From Saccharothrix obliqua (lineage in GTDB: Bacteria > Actinomycetota > Actinomycetes > Mycobacteriales > Pseudonocardiaceae), in NCBI RefSeq assembly GCF_019375475.1, contig NZ_JAHXGQ010000008.1:346301-410300 (forward strand): a stretch of 64,000 nucleotides of DNA, given 5' to 3'. Of the stretch, positions 24,980 to 33,665 are shown in pieces; within the stretch, counting starts at the first letter, position 1, and every line of letters starts with the position of its first letter. Position numbers and translations under genes: made by a program. The notes beneath the pieces are model-generated. The model did no database searches. It saw only the letters and a list, made by a program, of their open reading frames with translations, and was not told where the DNA came from.

Positions 24980-26299
24980 TCACGCCTCGCGCAGCACCGC
25001 CTCCACCGCCTCGGCCACGCGGAGCAGGCGGGAGTCGCCGAAGGGGTGCGCCTCCAGGCAGAGGCCGACCGGCAGGCCCTCCCGCGTCACCCCGGCGGGC
25101 AGCGACACCGCCGGTACCCCGGCGACGGTGCCGGGACCGGCGTTGCGCGTCACCGTCGCGAAGATCGGCGCGGGACGGCCGTTGAGCACGACCACCCGGT
25201 CCGCGCCGATCGGCGGCGGCGGTACCGGGGTGGTCGGGAACGCCAGCACGTCCACCCGGCCGAACAGGTCGGCGTAGGCGCGCCGCAGTCGCAGGCGGGC
25301 GGCCCTCGCCTCCTCGTACTGGTCGACCGGCAGCGGCACGGCGGTGATCGTTTCGATCAACGCCGCCACGTCCGGCGAGGCGACCCGGTGGTGCCACCCG
25401 GCCGGCGGCCCGACCACGCGGCGCGCGAGCAGGCGGGGTGCTTCGAAGAACACCAGGTCGTTGCCGGATCCGGCGGCCACGTCGACGTCGTCGCCGAGGT
25501 CGACCTCGACCAGTTCGGCACCCGCGCGCTCCACAGTGGACAGCGCCGCGCGTACCGCGCGCGCCACGTCCGGGTCCAGGTCCCGGAACCGGCTGCGCGG
25601 CAGGCCGACGCGCAGGCCCGCGAGCGCGGCGGGGGAGAGGTCGACCGGTTCGCGGGTGATCACCTCGTCCACGGTGCGCACGTCCCGCGCCGTGCGCGCG
25701 TGGAGGCCGATCGTGTCGCGGGTCGTGGACAGGTTCACCACGCCGTCACCCGGGTACCGGCCGGTGGACGGGCGGAACCCGACGACGCCGCAGAACGCCG
25801 CCGGGATGGTGACCGAGCCACCGGTGTCGGTGCCCAGCGCGAACGGCACCACGCCGAGCGCGACGCCGACCGCGCTGCCGCCGCTCGACCCGCCCGCCGA
25901 ACGCGTCGGGTCCACCGGGTTGCGCACCGGGCCGAACGCCGCGTTGTCGCTGGTGATCCCGAACGCCAGCTCGTGCAGGTTGGTCTTGCCGAGCACGACC
26001 GCGCCGGCGTCCCGCAGCACGCCGACCACGCTCGCGTCCACCTCGGCCGGCGCGGCGCCGAGCAGCGGGCTGCCCGCGGTGGTGGGCAGGCCGCGCACGT
26101 CGATGTTGTCCTTGACGGAGAACGGGATGCCCGCCAACGGGCCGTCGCCCGCGGGTGGTTCGCCGATCGCGCCGATCCAGTCGCCGTGCGCCGACGCCCG
26201 TGCTCGCGCCGCGGCCGATGCCCGGAGGCGGTCGCGTTCGGCCGGTTCGGCGGCCGACCACTCGGCGAGCGTGCGGGCGGTGGGAACCTCGTCGGCCAT
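24980..26299 (-). CDS. Amidase (amidase signature family)
   Basis: A 439-residue amidase-signature enzyme with the full Ser-cisSer-Lys triad: Lys63 (FSVKDNID), Ser138 (GGSSGGS) and Ser162 (GTDTGGSVTIPAAFCG). It hydrolyses an amide in the cytoplasm. Sequence style resembles mandelamide/indoleacetamide hydrolases and stand-alone amidases more than GatA. The substrate is unknown. The ATG at 26299 sits behind AGGAGG, and a strong promoter lies just upstream. It overlaps nothing; the LexA-like gene converges on it with 12 bases between stops. Confidence 0.9.
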   Translation of the reverse strand: MADEVPTARTLAEWSAAEPAERDRLRASAAARARASAHGDWIGAIGEPPAGDGPLAGIPFSVKDNIDVRGLPTTAGSPLLGAAPAEVDASVVGVLRDAGAVVLGKTNLHELAFGITSDNAAFGPVRNPVDPTRSAGGSSGGSAVGVALGVVPFALGTDTGGSVTIPAAFCGVVGFRPSTGRYPGDGVVNLSTTRDTIGLHARTARDVRTVDEVITREPVDLSPAALAGLRVGLPRSRFRDLDPDVARAVRAALSTVERAGAELVEVDLGDDVDVAAGSGNDLVFFEAPRLLARRVVGPPAGWHHRVASPDVAALIETITAVPLPVDQYEEARAARLRLRRAYADLFGRVDVLAFPTTPVPPPPIGADRVVVLNGRPAPIFATVTRNAGPGTVAGVPAVSLPAGVTREGLPVGLCLEAHPFGDSRLLRVAEAVEAVLREA

Positions 26300-26326
26300 G
26301 CGACCTCCTGCCACGGTGGTGGTCGG

Positions 26327-26355
26327 ACCGTAGGTTCGGCGGGCCCGTCCGTCAA
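26327..26355 (-). promoter_or_regulatory. Promoter of the amidase gene
   Basis: On the minus strand TTGACG (26350-26355), exactly 17 bases, TACGGT (26327-26332). Transcription would begin about 20 bases before the amidase ATG. Confidence 0.6.
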
Positions 26356-26421
26356 TGTCGGCGCGTGCCGCGTGCTTGTCGGTGGGCGCACGGCGGTGAC
26401 CGGGCGTGGCAAGCTTGGCGG

Positions 26422-29400
26422 GTGATCGCCGCCGACGCCGTGGACGGGTGGGACTTCTTCGTCTCCTACACCGCCGACGACCGGGCGTGGGCGGAGTGGA
26501 TCGCCTGGCAGTTGGAGGACGCCGGGTTCACCGTGCTCATCCAGGCGTGGGACTTCGTGCCCGGCTCGCACTGGGTCAGCCGGATGGCGGAGGGCGTGCG
26601 GCGGGCGGAGCGCACGGTCGCCGTGCTGTCCGAGGCGTACCTGCGGTCCGGGTTCGGGCGGGTGGAGTGGGAGGCGGTGTTCCGCCGGGACCCGGCGGGC
26701 GCGGCCCGCGCGTTGGTGCCGGTGCGCGTGGAGGACTGCCCGCTGCCGCCGCTGATGGACGGGGTGGTGTCGTTCGACCTGTTCGGGCTGTCGGCGGCGG
26801 GTGCCCGGACGCGGCTGCTGGCGGAGATCCGGGCGGTCGTGGCCGGTCGCGCGAAACCGGTCGCCGAGCCGCTGTTCCCCGGTGCGGCACGGGCCGGGGA
26901 CGAGCCGCTGTTCCCCGGGGGCGAGCGGCTGCCGGCGGGCGGGGGAGGGGAAGCGTTACCGGGCGCGGTCCGGCGCGGGGAAGCACCGACGGGTGTGGTC
27001 GGGAGCGGTGCGGGGTGGTTGATGCCCCGGCCGGAGGCGGGGCTCGCCGCACGGCCCGAGTTGGCTGGTCGGCTGGTGGACCGGCTGCTCTCCGCCGACT
27101 CCGCCGCGGTCGGCGTGTCGACCACGCTGCACGGCGTCGGCGGGTTCGGCAAGACCACGCTCGCGCAGCAGGTGTGCGCCGACCCGCGGGTGCGGCGGCG
27201 GTTCCGGCGCGGCCTGTGGGTGACGCTCGGCCAGGAGGCGGTGGGCGCCGCGCTGGCGGAGAAGGTGTGCGCGCTGGCCTACCAGCTGGCGGGCGTCCGG
27301 CTGGACCTGAGCGACCCCGAGCAGGCCGGGCTGCGGCTGGGCGCGTTGCTCGACCGCCACGACGACGTCCTGCTGGTCGTGGACGACGTGTGGTCGGCGG
27401 ACCAGCTCCGCCCGTTGCTGCATGGCGGGCGGGCGAACTGCGGTCGTATCATCACCACCCGCCGGCCGAGCGTGCTGCCGCACGGGCTGGAGGACGAGGC
27501 CATCGTGGTGGACCAGCTCACCGACGCCCAGGCACGTGCCCTGCTGACCGCCGACCTGCCGCCCGTGCCCGAGGCCGACCTGGCGGCGCTGGTCGCGCTC
27601 ACCGGCCGCTGGCCGCTGCTGGTCCGGCTGGCCCACCGCTGGCTGGTCGCCCGCGTGCGCCGGGGCGCGTCCGCGCACGACGCGGCGGAACGGCTCATCG
27701 CCCGGCTGCGCGAGGACGGCCCCGGCACCCTCGACATCGCCGACGAGTCGAGCCGCGCCCACGCGGTGGGCGCGAGCATCCGGGCGGGCACCGACCTGCT
27801 GACGCCCGTCCAGCGGGAGCGGTTCTTCCAGCTGTGCGCCTTCCCCGAGGACACCGCCGCGCCGACCGACGTGCTCCAGGCGCTGTGGCGGCTGTCCGCC
27901 GCGCAGGTCGAGCGGTTCGGCGAGCTGCTCGCGGACCTCGGGTTGGTGGTGGGCTCCGACGGACCGCGCTTGCAGGACGTCGTGCGGGCCTACCTGCGGG
28001 CGGAGGGCCGGGATCGGCTGCGGGACGTGCACGAGGCCGTGGTGGCGATCGCCCGGGACACCCTGCCCGAGGGCGGTGCGTGGTGGCGGTTGCCACCCGA
28101 CGCCGACTACCTGTGGCGGCACCTGTGCCGGCACCTCGCCGACGCCGGCCGGACCGACGAGGTGGAGGCGCTGGTCACCGACCTGCGGTGGGTGTTGGCG
28201 AAACTCGCTCGCGGCGCCCTGTCGTCGCTGGACATCGACCTGGGCGCGGCGCGGGGACCGGCCGCGCGGCGGCTGCGTCGCGCGCTGGTGCAGAACGCCC
28301 ACGTCCTCGGCCCGCTGGAGCCGCCACGCGCGTTGGCGGACACGCTGCTCAGCAGGCTGCACGGCGTGCCGGAACTGGAACCCGCGGTCGAGGCGCACGT
28401 GGCGACGCCCGGTGGCCGACCGTGGCTCTCGCCCCGCCGCCCGCTGCCCGACCAGCCGCACCCGGCGCTGCGGCACGCCCTCACCGGACCCGGTGGCTGG
28501 GTGCTGACGACCGCCGCCGCGCCGGACGGCCGCCTGCTCGCCACCGCCGGGTGGGACGCCGCGGTCCGGCTGTGGGACGTGCGGACCGGCGAGCTGCGCC
28601 ACGTCCTGACCGGGCCGACCGACTGGGTGCTGACCTGCGCGTTCACCCCGGACAGCGCCCTGCTCGTGGCGGGTGGCCGGGACAGCGCGGCACACGTCTG
28701 GGGCGTCGCGACCGGTGCGCCGGTGGCCGTGCTGTCCGGTCACGCGAACTGGGTCACGGCGTGCGCCGCCGCACCCGACGGCTCCTGGATCGCCACCGCG
28801 AGCGACGACGGCACGGCCCGGACCTGGTCGACCGACGGCACACCACGCCACACCCTCACCGGCCACCGCCGCGGCTTGACCGCCTGCGTGATCGCGCCGG
28901 ACGGGACGTGGCTGGCCACGGCGTCGTGGGACGGCACGGTGCGCCTGTGGGACCCGACGACCGGCGCGTGCACGGCGGTGCTCACCGGCCACGCCGGTCG
29001 GGTGTGCGGGTTGGCCGCCCACCCGGACGGCGTCACGCTGGCGAGCACCGGTGACGACGGCACGGTCCGCGTGTGGGTGCGCGGCGAGCCGGTCCACCGG
29101 TTCGACGCGGCGGCGGGTTCGGTGCCCGCCTGCGCGTTCACCCCGGACGGCACCCGCCTGGTCGCCGTCACCGACGACGGTTCCGCCATCGCCTGGGACG
29201 TGGCGGCCGGGTCGCCACCGCACCGGTTCCCCGCGCACGCCGGCCCGGCGACGGGTTGCGCGGTCGCGCCCGACGGGACGTGGTTCGCGACCGTCGGCGA
29301 CGACGGCGCGGCCCGCACCTGGCACACCGCGGACGCCTCGCCACGCGCCACCCTGACCGGGCACACCGGCCCGGTGCTCGCCTGCGCCACCGCACCGGAC

Positions 29401-30462
29401 GGCACGTGGCTCGCCACCGCCGGCCGCGACGGCACGGCCCGCACGTGGGACACCGCCGCCGGCGGCGACCCGACCGCCAACGGGCGCGAACAACCGGTCA
29501 CCGCGTGCGCGGTCGCACCGGGCGGCACGTGGTTCGCCACCACGGGGCGGGACCGGGCCGCGCACGTCCGGGACGTCGCCACGGGCGCGACGCGGCTGGC
29601 CCTCACCGGCCACGAGGACGTCGTCACGGCGTGCGCGATCGCACCGGACGGCACCTGGCTGGTGACCACCGGCCGGGACGAGACCGCGCGGATCTGGGAC
29701 GTCGCCACGGGCGCCACCAGGCACGTCCTCGGCGACCACGTGGACTACGTGGTCGACTGCGCCATCGCGCCGGACGGGACGTGGCTGGTCACCGCGGGCC
29801 GCGACGGCGTCGCCGTGCTCTGGGACGTGGCCTCCGGCGCTCCCGCGCACCGGTTGACCGGGCACCGGGGGAGCGTCACCGGGTGCGTCGTCGCGCCGGA
29901 CGGGACGTGGCTCGCCACGGCGGGCGACGACGGCACCGCCCGGTTGTGGGATCCGGCGACCGGCGCGGCCGAGGGGGTGCTGCGCGGAGATTCCGGCGTG
30001 GCGGCCCTCGCGGTCGCGCCCGACGGCAGCCGCCTGGTCACCGCCGGCCGGAACGGCGTGATCACGCTCTGGGACCCGGGGTCCGGCACGCCGGTCGGCG
30101 TGTTCCCCGACCACCGGGGCGGTGCCACGGCGTGCGCGGTCACGGCGGAGTGGTTCGTGACGGCCGGCGAGGACGGCGTGGCCCGCGTGCGGGACCTCCG
30201 CACGGGCGCGGAGGTCCACGCGCTCGCCGGGCACGCGGGCGGGATCGCGGCGGTCGCCGTCGCACCCGGCGGGCGGCTGCTGGCCACCGCCGGGCGCGAC
30301 CGGGTGGCCCGCGTGTGGGACGTGGCGGACGGGCGTTCGCCGACCGGTGTGCGGGTCGGCGGTGAACTGGGCGTGTGCGCCTGGCTGCCGGACTCGTCCG
30401 GGCTGGTGCTCGGCGGGCACGCCGGGGTGTACCTCTTCGACTTCCAGGAGGGATCCGCGTGA
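26422..30462 (+). CDS. TIR-NB-ARC-WD40 STAND protein
   Basis: A 1346-residue protein with three modules. Residues 7-150 are a TIR domain (WDFFVSYTADDRAWAEWI; the acidic site is probably Glu82 or Glu84 in RVEWEAVF). After a Gly/Pro linker, residues 215-560 form an NB-ARC ATPase: P-loop GVGGFGKTT with Lys244, Walker B LLVVDDVW at Asp321-322, the ITTRRPSVL sensor and the GRWPLLVRLA region. From residue 685 are 15-16 WD40 repeats, i.e. two propellers, many sharing CAVAPDGTWLATAGRDGTAR. Such STAND proteins oligomerise on ligand binding; TIR domains of this type often cleave NAD. A prokaryotic NLR-like immune receptor is the likely role. The next gene overlaps it. The GTG at 26422 has only a weak ribosome site; a GTG at 26440 is possible. 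Confidence 0.88.
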   Translation: MIAADAVDGWDFFVSYTADDRAWAEWIAWQLEDAGFTVLIQAWDFVPGSHWVSRMAEGVRRAERTVAVLSEAYLRSGFGRVEWEAVFRRDPAGAARALVPVRVEDCPLPPLMDGVVSFDLFGLSAAGARTRLLAEIRAVVAGRAKPVAEPLFPGAARAGDEPLFPGGERLPAGGGGEALPGAVRRGEAPTGVVGSGAGWLMPRPEAGLAARPELAGRLVDRLLSADSAAVGVSTTLHGVGGFGKTTLAQQVCADPRVRRRFRRGLWVTLGQEAVGAALAEKVCALAYQLAGVRLDLSDPEQAGLRLGALLDRHDDVLLVVDDVWSADQLRPLLHGGRANCGRIITTRRPSVLPHGLEDEAIVVDQLTDAQARALLTADLPPVPEADLAALVALTGRWPLLVRLAHRWLVARVRRGASAHDAAERLIARLREDGPGTLDIADESSRAHAVGASIRAGTDLLTPVQRERFFQLCAFPEDTAAPTDVLQALWRLSAAQVERFGELLADLGLVVGSDGPRLQDVVRAYLRAEGRDRLRDVHEAVVAIARDTLPEGGAWWRLPPDADYLWRHLCRHLADAGRTDEVEALVTDLRWVLAKLARGALSSLDIDLGAARGPAARRLRRALVQNAHVLGPLEPPRALADTLLSRLHGVPELEPAVEAHVATPGGRPWLSPRRPLPDQPHPALRHALTGPGGWVLTTAAAPDGRLLATAGWDAAVRLWDVRTGELRHVLTGPTDWVLTCAFTPDSALLVAGGRDSAAHVWGVATGAPVAVLSGHANWVTACAAAPDGSWIATASDDGTARTWSTDGTPRHTLTGHRRGLTACVIAPDGTWLATASWDGTVRLWDPTTGACTAVLTGHAGRVCGLAAHPDGVTLASTGDDGTVRVWVRGEPVHRFDAAAGSVPACAFTPDGTRLVAVTDDGSAIAWDVAAGSPPHRFPAHAGPATGCAVAPDGTWFATVGDDGAARTWHTADASPRATLTGHTGPVLACATAPDGTWLATAGRDGTARTWDTAAGGDPTANGREQPVTACAVAPGGTWFATTGRDRAAHVRDVATGATRLALTGHEDVVTACAIAPDGTWLVTTGRDETARIWDVATGATRHVLGDHVDYVVDCAIAPDGTWLVTAGRDGVAVLWDVASGAPAHRLTGHRGSVTGCVVAPDGTWLATAGDDGTARLWDPATGAAEGVLRGDSGVAALAVAPDGSRLVTAGRNGVITLWDPGSGTPVGVFPDHRGGATACAVTAEWFVTAGEDGVARVRDLRTGAEVHALAGHAGGIAAVAVAPGGRLLATAGRDRVARVWDVADGRSPTGVRVGGELGVCAWLPDSSGLVLGGHAGVYLFDFQEGSA

Positions 30463-31181
30463 ACCTGGCCGAGGTGGCGCGTGAGGGCTTGCGGGACTCG
30501 CGGCGGCGTGCGCGGGTGTCGCCCGCCGAGTACGCGGCGGCGTTGACGCGCCGGCTCGGGCGCGAGGTGACCGCCGACGACGTGGCGGAGTGGGAGACCA
30601 CGGGCGTCCCGCCGGGCGACGTGGTGGTCGCGGTGCAGGCCGAGCGGTACGCGGACGTGTCCGAGATCTACGTGACGCGGCCCGAGTTCACCCATGCGCG
30701 CCCGGTGGAGTCGTTGTTCGACGGCGCGCGGGACGTCCGCGCGGCGGGGCTGTCGCTCGTGCTGCTGTGCCACTGGTACGGCGAGGACCGCATCCGGGCG
30801 CTGGTCGAGCGGGGCGCGCGGGTGCAGTGCCTGTTCCTGGAGCCGGAGAGCCGGTCCATCCGCATCCGGGAGCGGGAGGAGGGGTTGACCGCCGGGCAGC
30901 TCTCGGCGGTCAACGAGGCCAACATCGCGGTGGTGACGCGGGTGCGCGACGCGTTGTCGGGCGGCGCGCGGCAGCGGTTGGAGATCGGCACGTTCGACGA
31001 GACCGTGCGGTTCAACATCACGCTGATCGACCGGCGGTTGTGCATCGCCCAGCCGTACCTGCCGTTCTCCCGCGGCATCGACGCGCCGACCCTGGTCGTC
31101 CGCAACGACTCCGACACCGGCCTGTACCCGGTGTTCGAGGAGATCTACGCGTCGCTGTGGAGCCGCCGCTCGCCGCGCTGA
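30459..31181 (+). CDS. Helix-turn-helix protein with PLD/DUF5919-like domain
   Basis: A 240-residue protein. The first 65 residues look like an XRE-type helix-turn-helix (ALTRRLGREVTADDVAEWET). The rest (VSEIYVTRPEFTHARPVESL, LVLLCHWYGEDRIRALVERG, LFLEPESRSIRIRE, FNITLIDRRLCIAQPYLPF) recalls phospholipase D-like folds seen in DUF5919 proteins, but no intact HxK catalytic motif is visible, so the domain is probably a sensor. The GTG overlaps the stop of the TIR gene (GTGA, 30459-30462), so the two are translationally coupled. It may regulate or sense for the TIR protein. It overlaps the convergent nucleotidyltransferase by 37 bases. Confidence 0.65.
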   Translation: MNLAEVAREGLRDSRRRARVSPAEYAAALTRRLGREVTADDVAEWETTGVPPGDVVVAVQAERYADVSEIYVTRPEFTHARPVESLFDGARDVRAAGLSLVLLCHWYGEDRIRALVERGARVQCLFLEPESRSIRIREREEGLTAGQLSAVNEANIAVVTRVRDALSGGARQRLEIGTFDETVRFNITLIDRRLCIAQPYLPFSRGIDAPTLVVRNDSDTGLYPVFEEIYASLWSRRSPR

Positions 31182-31936
31182 CCGGCGAGCAGCAGCTCGG
31201 CGACCGCGTGCACGAATCCCGTGCCGTCCAAGGGGTCGGCGTCGGCCGCCGCCGGTCCGAGGTCGCGGATCTCCAGCGCGCGGGCGATGACCGGAGCGTG
31301 TTCCGGGAACCGGGTCGCGGCCCAGTCGGCGGCCACCGGCTTCGGCGCGAAGTCGCCCCGGTCGAACGTGTAGAGCGACCGGCACGCGCTGAGCACGGCG
31401 TAGGACTGGAACGCCGGGTCGTCCGCGGTGCGCAGGCGGTCGCGCAACTCGGCGGCACGCGCGGTCGCGCCGTCCCGCAGGAGCGCCACCGGCACCTCGG
31501 CGATGAACTCGGTGGCGGGCGGTCCGACCAGGGCCACCGACCGGGTGCGCACCAGGTGCAGGTTGACCAGCCAGTCCGGTCCGACGTGGAGCAGTTCGAA
31601 CGGCTCGCCGGTGCGCTTGGCGGCGATCCGCGCGCCGGGGCCGCGGATCGCGTCCAGCGCGGACCGGCCGACGAAGGCGAACTCCACGCGCCCCGCCCAC
31701 GCCGGGTGCCGTTCGTCCAGGCGGCGGTGCGCGGCTTCCAGGTGGTGGAACGCCGCGCCGGTCGGCTCCGGGTCGGTCACCCCGAACAGGTCGACGTCGC
31801 TGATCCGCTCGTCGAACAGCGGCGTGGCGAGCGAACCGTACGCGTACAGACCCGACAGCGAGGGGCCGAGCGCCCCCGACACCTCGTCCACGAGGTCGCG
31901 GAGCAGTGCGCGCACAGCGGGTGACCAGTTGTCCAC
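31145..31936 (-). CDS. AadA-like nucleotidyltransferase
   Basis: A 263-residue nucleotidyltransferase. The palm motif is GLYAYGSLATPLFDERISDV with DVD in SDVDLFGV as metal ligands. The C-terminal helical half (FQSYAVLSACRSLYTFDRGD, then KPVAADWA) matches the DUF4111/aminoglycoside adenylyltransferase domain. It may adenylylate a small molecule or act in signalling; aminoglycoside resistance is only one option. The GTG at 31936 follows the beta-helix stop by ten bases; an ATG at 31963 is in frame but would overlap that gene. Third gene of the radical SAM operon. Confidence 0.75.
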   Translation of the reverse strand: MDNWSPAVRALLRDLVDEVSGALGPSLSGLYAYGSLATPLFDERISDVDLFGVTDPEPTGAAFHHLEAAHRRLDERHPAWAGRVEFAFVGRSALDAIRGPGARIAAKRTGEPFELLHVGPDWLVNLHLVRTRSVALVGPPATEFIAEVPVALLRDGATARAAELRDRLRTADDPAFQSYAVLSACRSLYTFDRGDFAPKPVAADWAATRFPEHAPVIARALEIRDLGPAAADADPLDGTGFVHAVAELLLAGQRGERRLHSDA

Positions 31937-31946
31937 GGTGCGCAGT

Positions 31947-32393
31947 CTAAACCTGTCGCACATCGATGCTCAGGTGGACGTCCACCGCCGGGGCCGAGCG
32001 CAGCGCGACGTTGAGCAGCACCCGGTTGTGCCGCAACACGACCCGCGCGCTGTGGCTCACGGAGATGGCGCCCCCGTCACGGCGTGCCGCGTTCAGCGCG
32101 AACGTGTTGTGCTCGACCACCACGTCCTCGCACCGCTCCAGGTACAGCCCGCCGCCCCACTTGGCGAAGTTCCCGACGAACACGCACCCGCTCACCACGA
32201 CGCGCCGGCAGCGGTGCAGGTAGAGGCCGCCGCCGTCTTTCACCGGCCCGTTGAGGGCGAACACCCGGCCGGTGACGCGCAGCCCGTCCACGCCGTGGAA
32301 CGACCCGCCGCCACCACGCCGCTCGCGACCCTCGTCCAGGCGCAGTTCGTCGCCGTGCCAGGCGCTGCGCCTGCCCCGGCCGAAGGCGGGCAC
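31947..32393 (-). CDS. Right-handed beta-helix protein
   Basis: A 148-residue protein without a signal peptide. From residue 37 it shows parallel beta-helix coils of about 22-24 residues: GLRVTGRVFALNGPVKDGGG, then RVVVSGCVFVGNFAKWGGG, DVVVEHNTFALNAARRDGG and RVVLRHNRVLLN. The repeated GG-turn and N-stacking are typical of pectate-lyase-like folds, but only about four coils are present and no catalytic residues are seen. It starts with GTG three bases after the radical SAM stop, so it is co-translated. It may be a scaffold or the radical SAM enzyme's substrate; both are speculation. Confidence 0.65.
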   Translation of the reverse strand: MPAFGRGRRSAWHGDELRLDEGRERRGGGGSFHGVDGLRVTGRVFALNGPVKDGGGLYLHRCRRVVVSGCVFVGNFAKWGGGLYLERCEDVVVEHNTFALNAARRDGGAISVSHSARVVLRHNRVLLNVALRSAPAVDVHLSIDVRQV

Positions 32394-32396
32394 CCG

Positions 32397-33320
32397 TCAC
32401 CCCGGCTCGGGCGCGGCGTCCAGCAAAGGCAGCAGCTCGCGCTCGAACAGCGGGAAGAAGTGCTCCGCGTCGACCTCCGGCTGGTGCACGCACAGCCGGA
32501 ACCTCGCGGGCGAGCGCTCGACGCGCAGGAACGAGAAGCTCTCCACGCACCGCTCGACCACGGTGCAGCCCCGGCACAGGAAATCCGGTCGGAAGTGCTC
32601 GATGTCCTTGACCTCGACCGGTGGCCGGTCGGCGTGGGCGAAGATCCGCCGCACGTTGGAGCCGGGCCGGATGCGCACCACCTCGCTCGGCTCGAACCCG
32701 TTGCGCGCCAAGTAGTCGAACGCGAACCGCTTGGACGCCACCGCGGTGCGCCAGTCCGGCACCAGCTTGAGCGGCAGGCCGTGCTCGTCGGCGAACGCGT
32801 GCACGGACGCGAGCTGCTGCGCGTCGCGCGCGCCGCTGATCACCGTGTTCAGCCGCACCGGCAGCACGCCGGCCAGTTCGCGGACGTTGCGCCGGATCAG
32901 GTCGAGCACGCGCACCGCCACCGCGCCCTTCCCCTTCACGAACGACTCGAAGTAGGCGGGTGACAGCGTGTGGAGGCTGATGTTGAGGTAGGCGCAGGCG
33001 TCCAGCGCGACGCGTGCCCGGTCGACGTTGAACAGGCCGTTGGAGGTCATGGCGATCCGGAAGTCCAGCGCCGACAGCAGGTCGACCACCGGGCCGAGGT
33101 GGCGGTAGGAGGTGGGCTCGCCGCCGGTGAGGTGGACCTGGTCGTAGTGCGGGCGCAGCCGGGCGAGCGCGGCACGCAGCACCGGGTCCGCCACGTCGAC
33201 GTCGTTCGCGCCCGCCGCGCCCTCGGAGTGGCAGAAGGGGCAGTCGAGGTTGCAGAAGTCGGTGAGCTTCAACCGGATCTTGCGGTTGCGGACCGTGCGG
33301 ACCGGGATCGCAGTCGGCAT
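32397..33320 (-). CDS. Radical SAM enzyme (MoaA-like)
   Basis: A 307-residue radical SAM protein. The 4Fe-4S motif CNLDCPFC (Cys23, 27, 30) lies in IRLKLTDFCNLDCPFCHSEG, the SAM-binding GGEP is in VHLTGGEPTSY, and LNISLHTLSP and VRLNTVISG are the MoaA-like strands. The C-terminus has four more cysteines (249, 252, 258, 277), suggesting an auxiliary cluster unlike the MoaA CX2CX13C spacing. It makes a 5'-deoxyadenosyl radical for an unknown substrate; molybdopterin synthesis is unlikely given the neighbours. The ATG at 33320 sits eight bases after GGGAGG. First gene of a three-gene operon with the beta-helix and nucleotidyltransferase genes. Confidence 0.85.
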   Translation of the reverse strand: MPTAIPVRTVRNRKIRLKLTDFCNLDCPFCHSEGAAGANDVDVADPVLRAALARLRPHYDQVHLTGGEPTSYRHLGPVVDLLSALDFRIAMTSNGLFNVDRARVALDACAYLNISLHTLSPAYFESFVKGKGAVAVRVLDLIRRNVRELAGVLPVRLNTVISGARDAQQLASVHAFADEHGLPLKLVPDWRTAVASKRFAFDYLARNGFEPSEVVRIRPGSNVRRIFAHADRPPVEVKDIEHFRPDFLCRGCTVVERCVESFSFLRVERSPARFRLCVHQPEVDAEHFFPLFERELLPLLDAAPEPG

Positions 33321-33344
33321 CGCCATCCCCTCCCTGGCCGGGCC

Positions 33345-33374
33345 AGTATCGCACCGCCGGCGCACCGCTGACAA
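33345..33374 (-). promoter_or_regulatory. Promoter of the radical SAM operon
   Basis: On the minus strand TTGTCA (33369-33374), 18 bases, GATACT (33345-33350). The predicted transcript starts just upstream of the ribosome site of the ATG at 33320. Confidence 0.45.
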
Positions 33375-33439
33375 CGTGCGGAATCGGTCCTATGTGGACG
33401 ATGGGCGCTGCGCCGTTCGGCCCAGCCCCGGCGGTCTTG

Positions 33440-33459
33440 ATTCCACGTGGATGTGGAAT
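33440..33459. promoter_or_regulatory. Inverted repeat ATTCCAC-N6-GTGGAAT
   Basis: A perfect 7-base dyad between two divergent operons. It reads as an operator rather than a terminator because the arms are AT/GC mixed and short. Confidence 0.4.
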
Positions 33460-33507
33460 GCCTCCCGGCGGAGTGTTGTCCGTTCTCCGGACGGGTAGCC
33501 GGGGTGG

Positions 33508-33533
33508 GTCCGGATCGGCGGCCCGATCCGGAC
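33508..33533. promoter_or_regulatory. Inverted repeat GTCCGGATCG-N6-CGATCCGGAC
   Basis: A perfect 10-base dyad (33508-33517 and 33524-33533) with a 6-base loop, 130 bases upstream of gmhB. It could be an operator or an RNA hairpin; no T tract follows on either strand. Confidence 0.4.
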
Positions 33534-33665
33534 ATCCCGGTCAGGGCGGGTTCGCCGCGCCGCCCGGTGGCCGTCGCACGCCGTTCACCCGTTCGTTCCG
33601 GCGATGACTCCCCGTGAAGTGGTTGTTCCTGGTTTGCATCGGCTCTCGCCGGCTAACTCTCCTGT

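Larger units (their letters stand above)
33321..33665. other. Divergent intergenic region, radical SAM operon and heptose operon
   Basis: 345 bases with no gene. It holds the radical SAM promoter and two perfect inverted repeats (entered separately). The last 60 bases before gmhB have no Shine-Dalgarno sequence and no convincing promoter pair. Confidence 0.5.

Noticed and set aside
26956..30420. A 1154-codon frame antisense to the TIR-WD40 gene
   Set aside because: Arg/Gly/Pro-rich chance frame opposite repetitive WD40 codons; no ribosome site or domain.
28474..30440. Regular repeats that could be taken for a CRISPR or DNA repeat array
   Set aside because: They are WD40 codon repeats with no constant repeat/spacer structure, inside an intact gene.
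32397..33320. Radical SAM enzyme as a prokaryotic viperin
   Set aside because: The cluster motif CNLDCPFC and the MoaA-like strands do not match the viperin pattern I know, and no nucleotide kinase is adjacent.
26422..33320. FxSxx-COOH peptide system (TIR-like plus radical SAM)
   Set aside because: No FxSxx precursor or SPASM-type FxsB was seen, and the radical SAM gene is on the opposite strand from the TIR gene.
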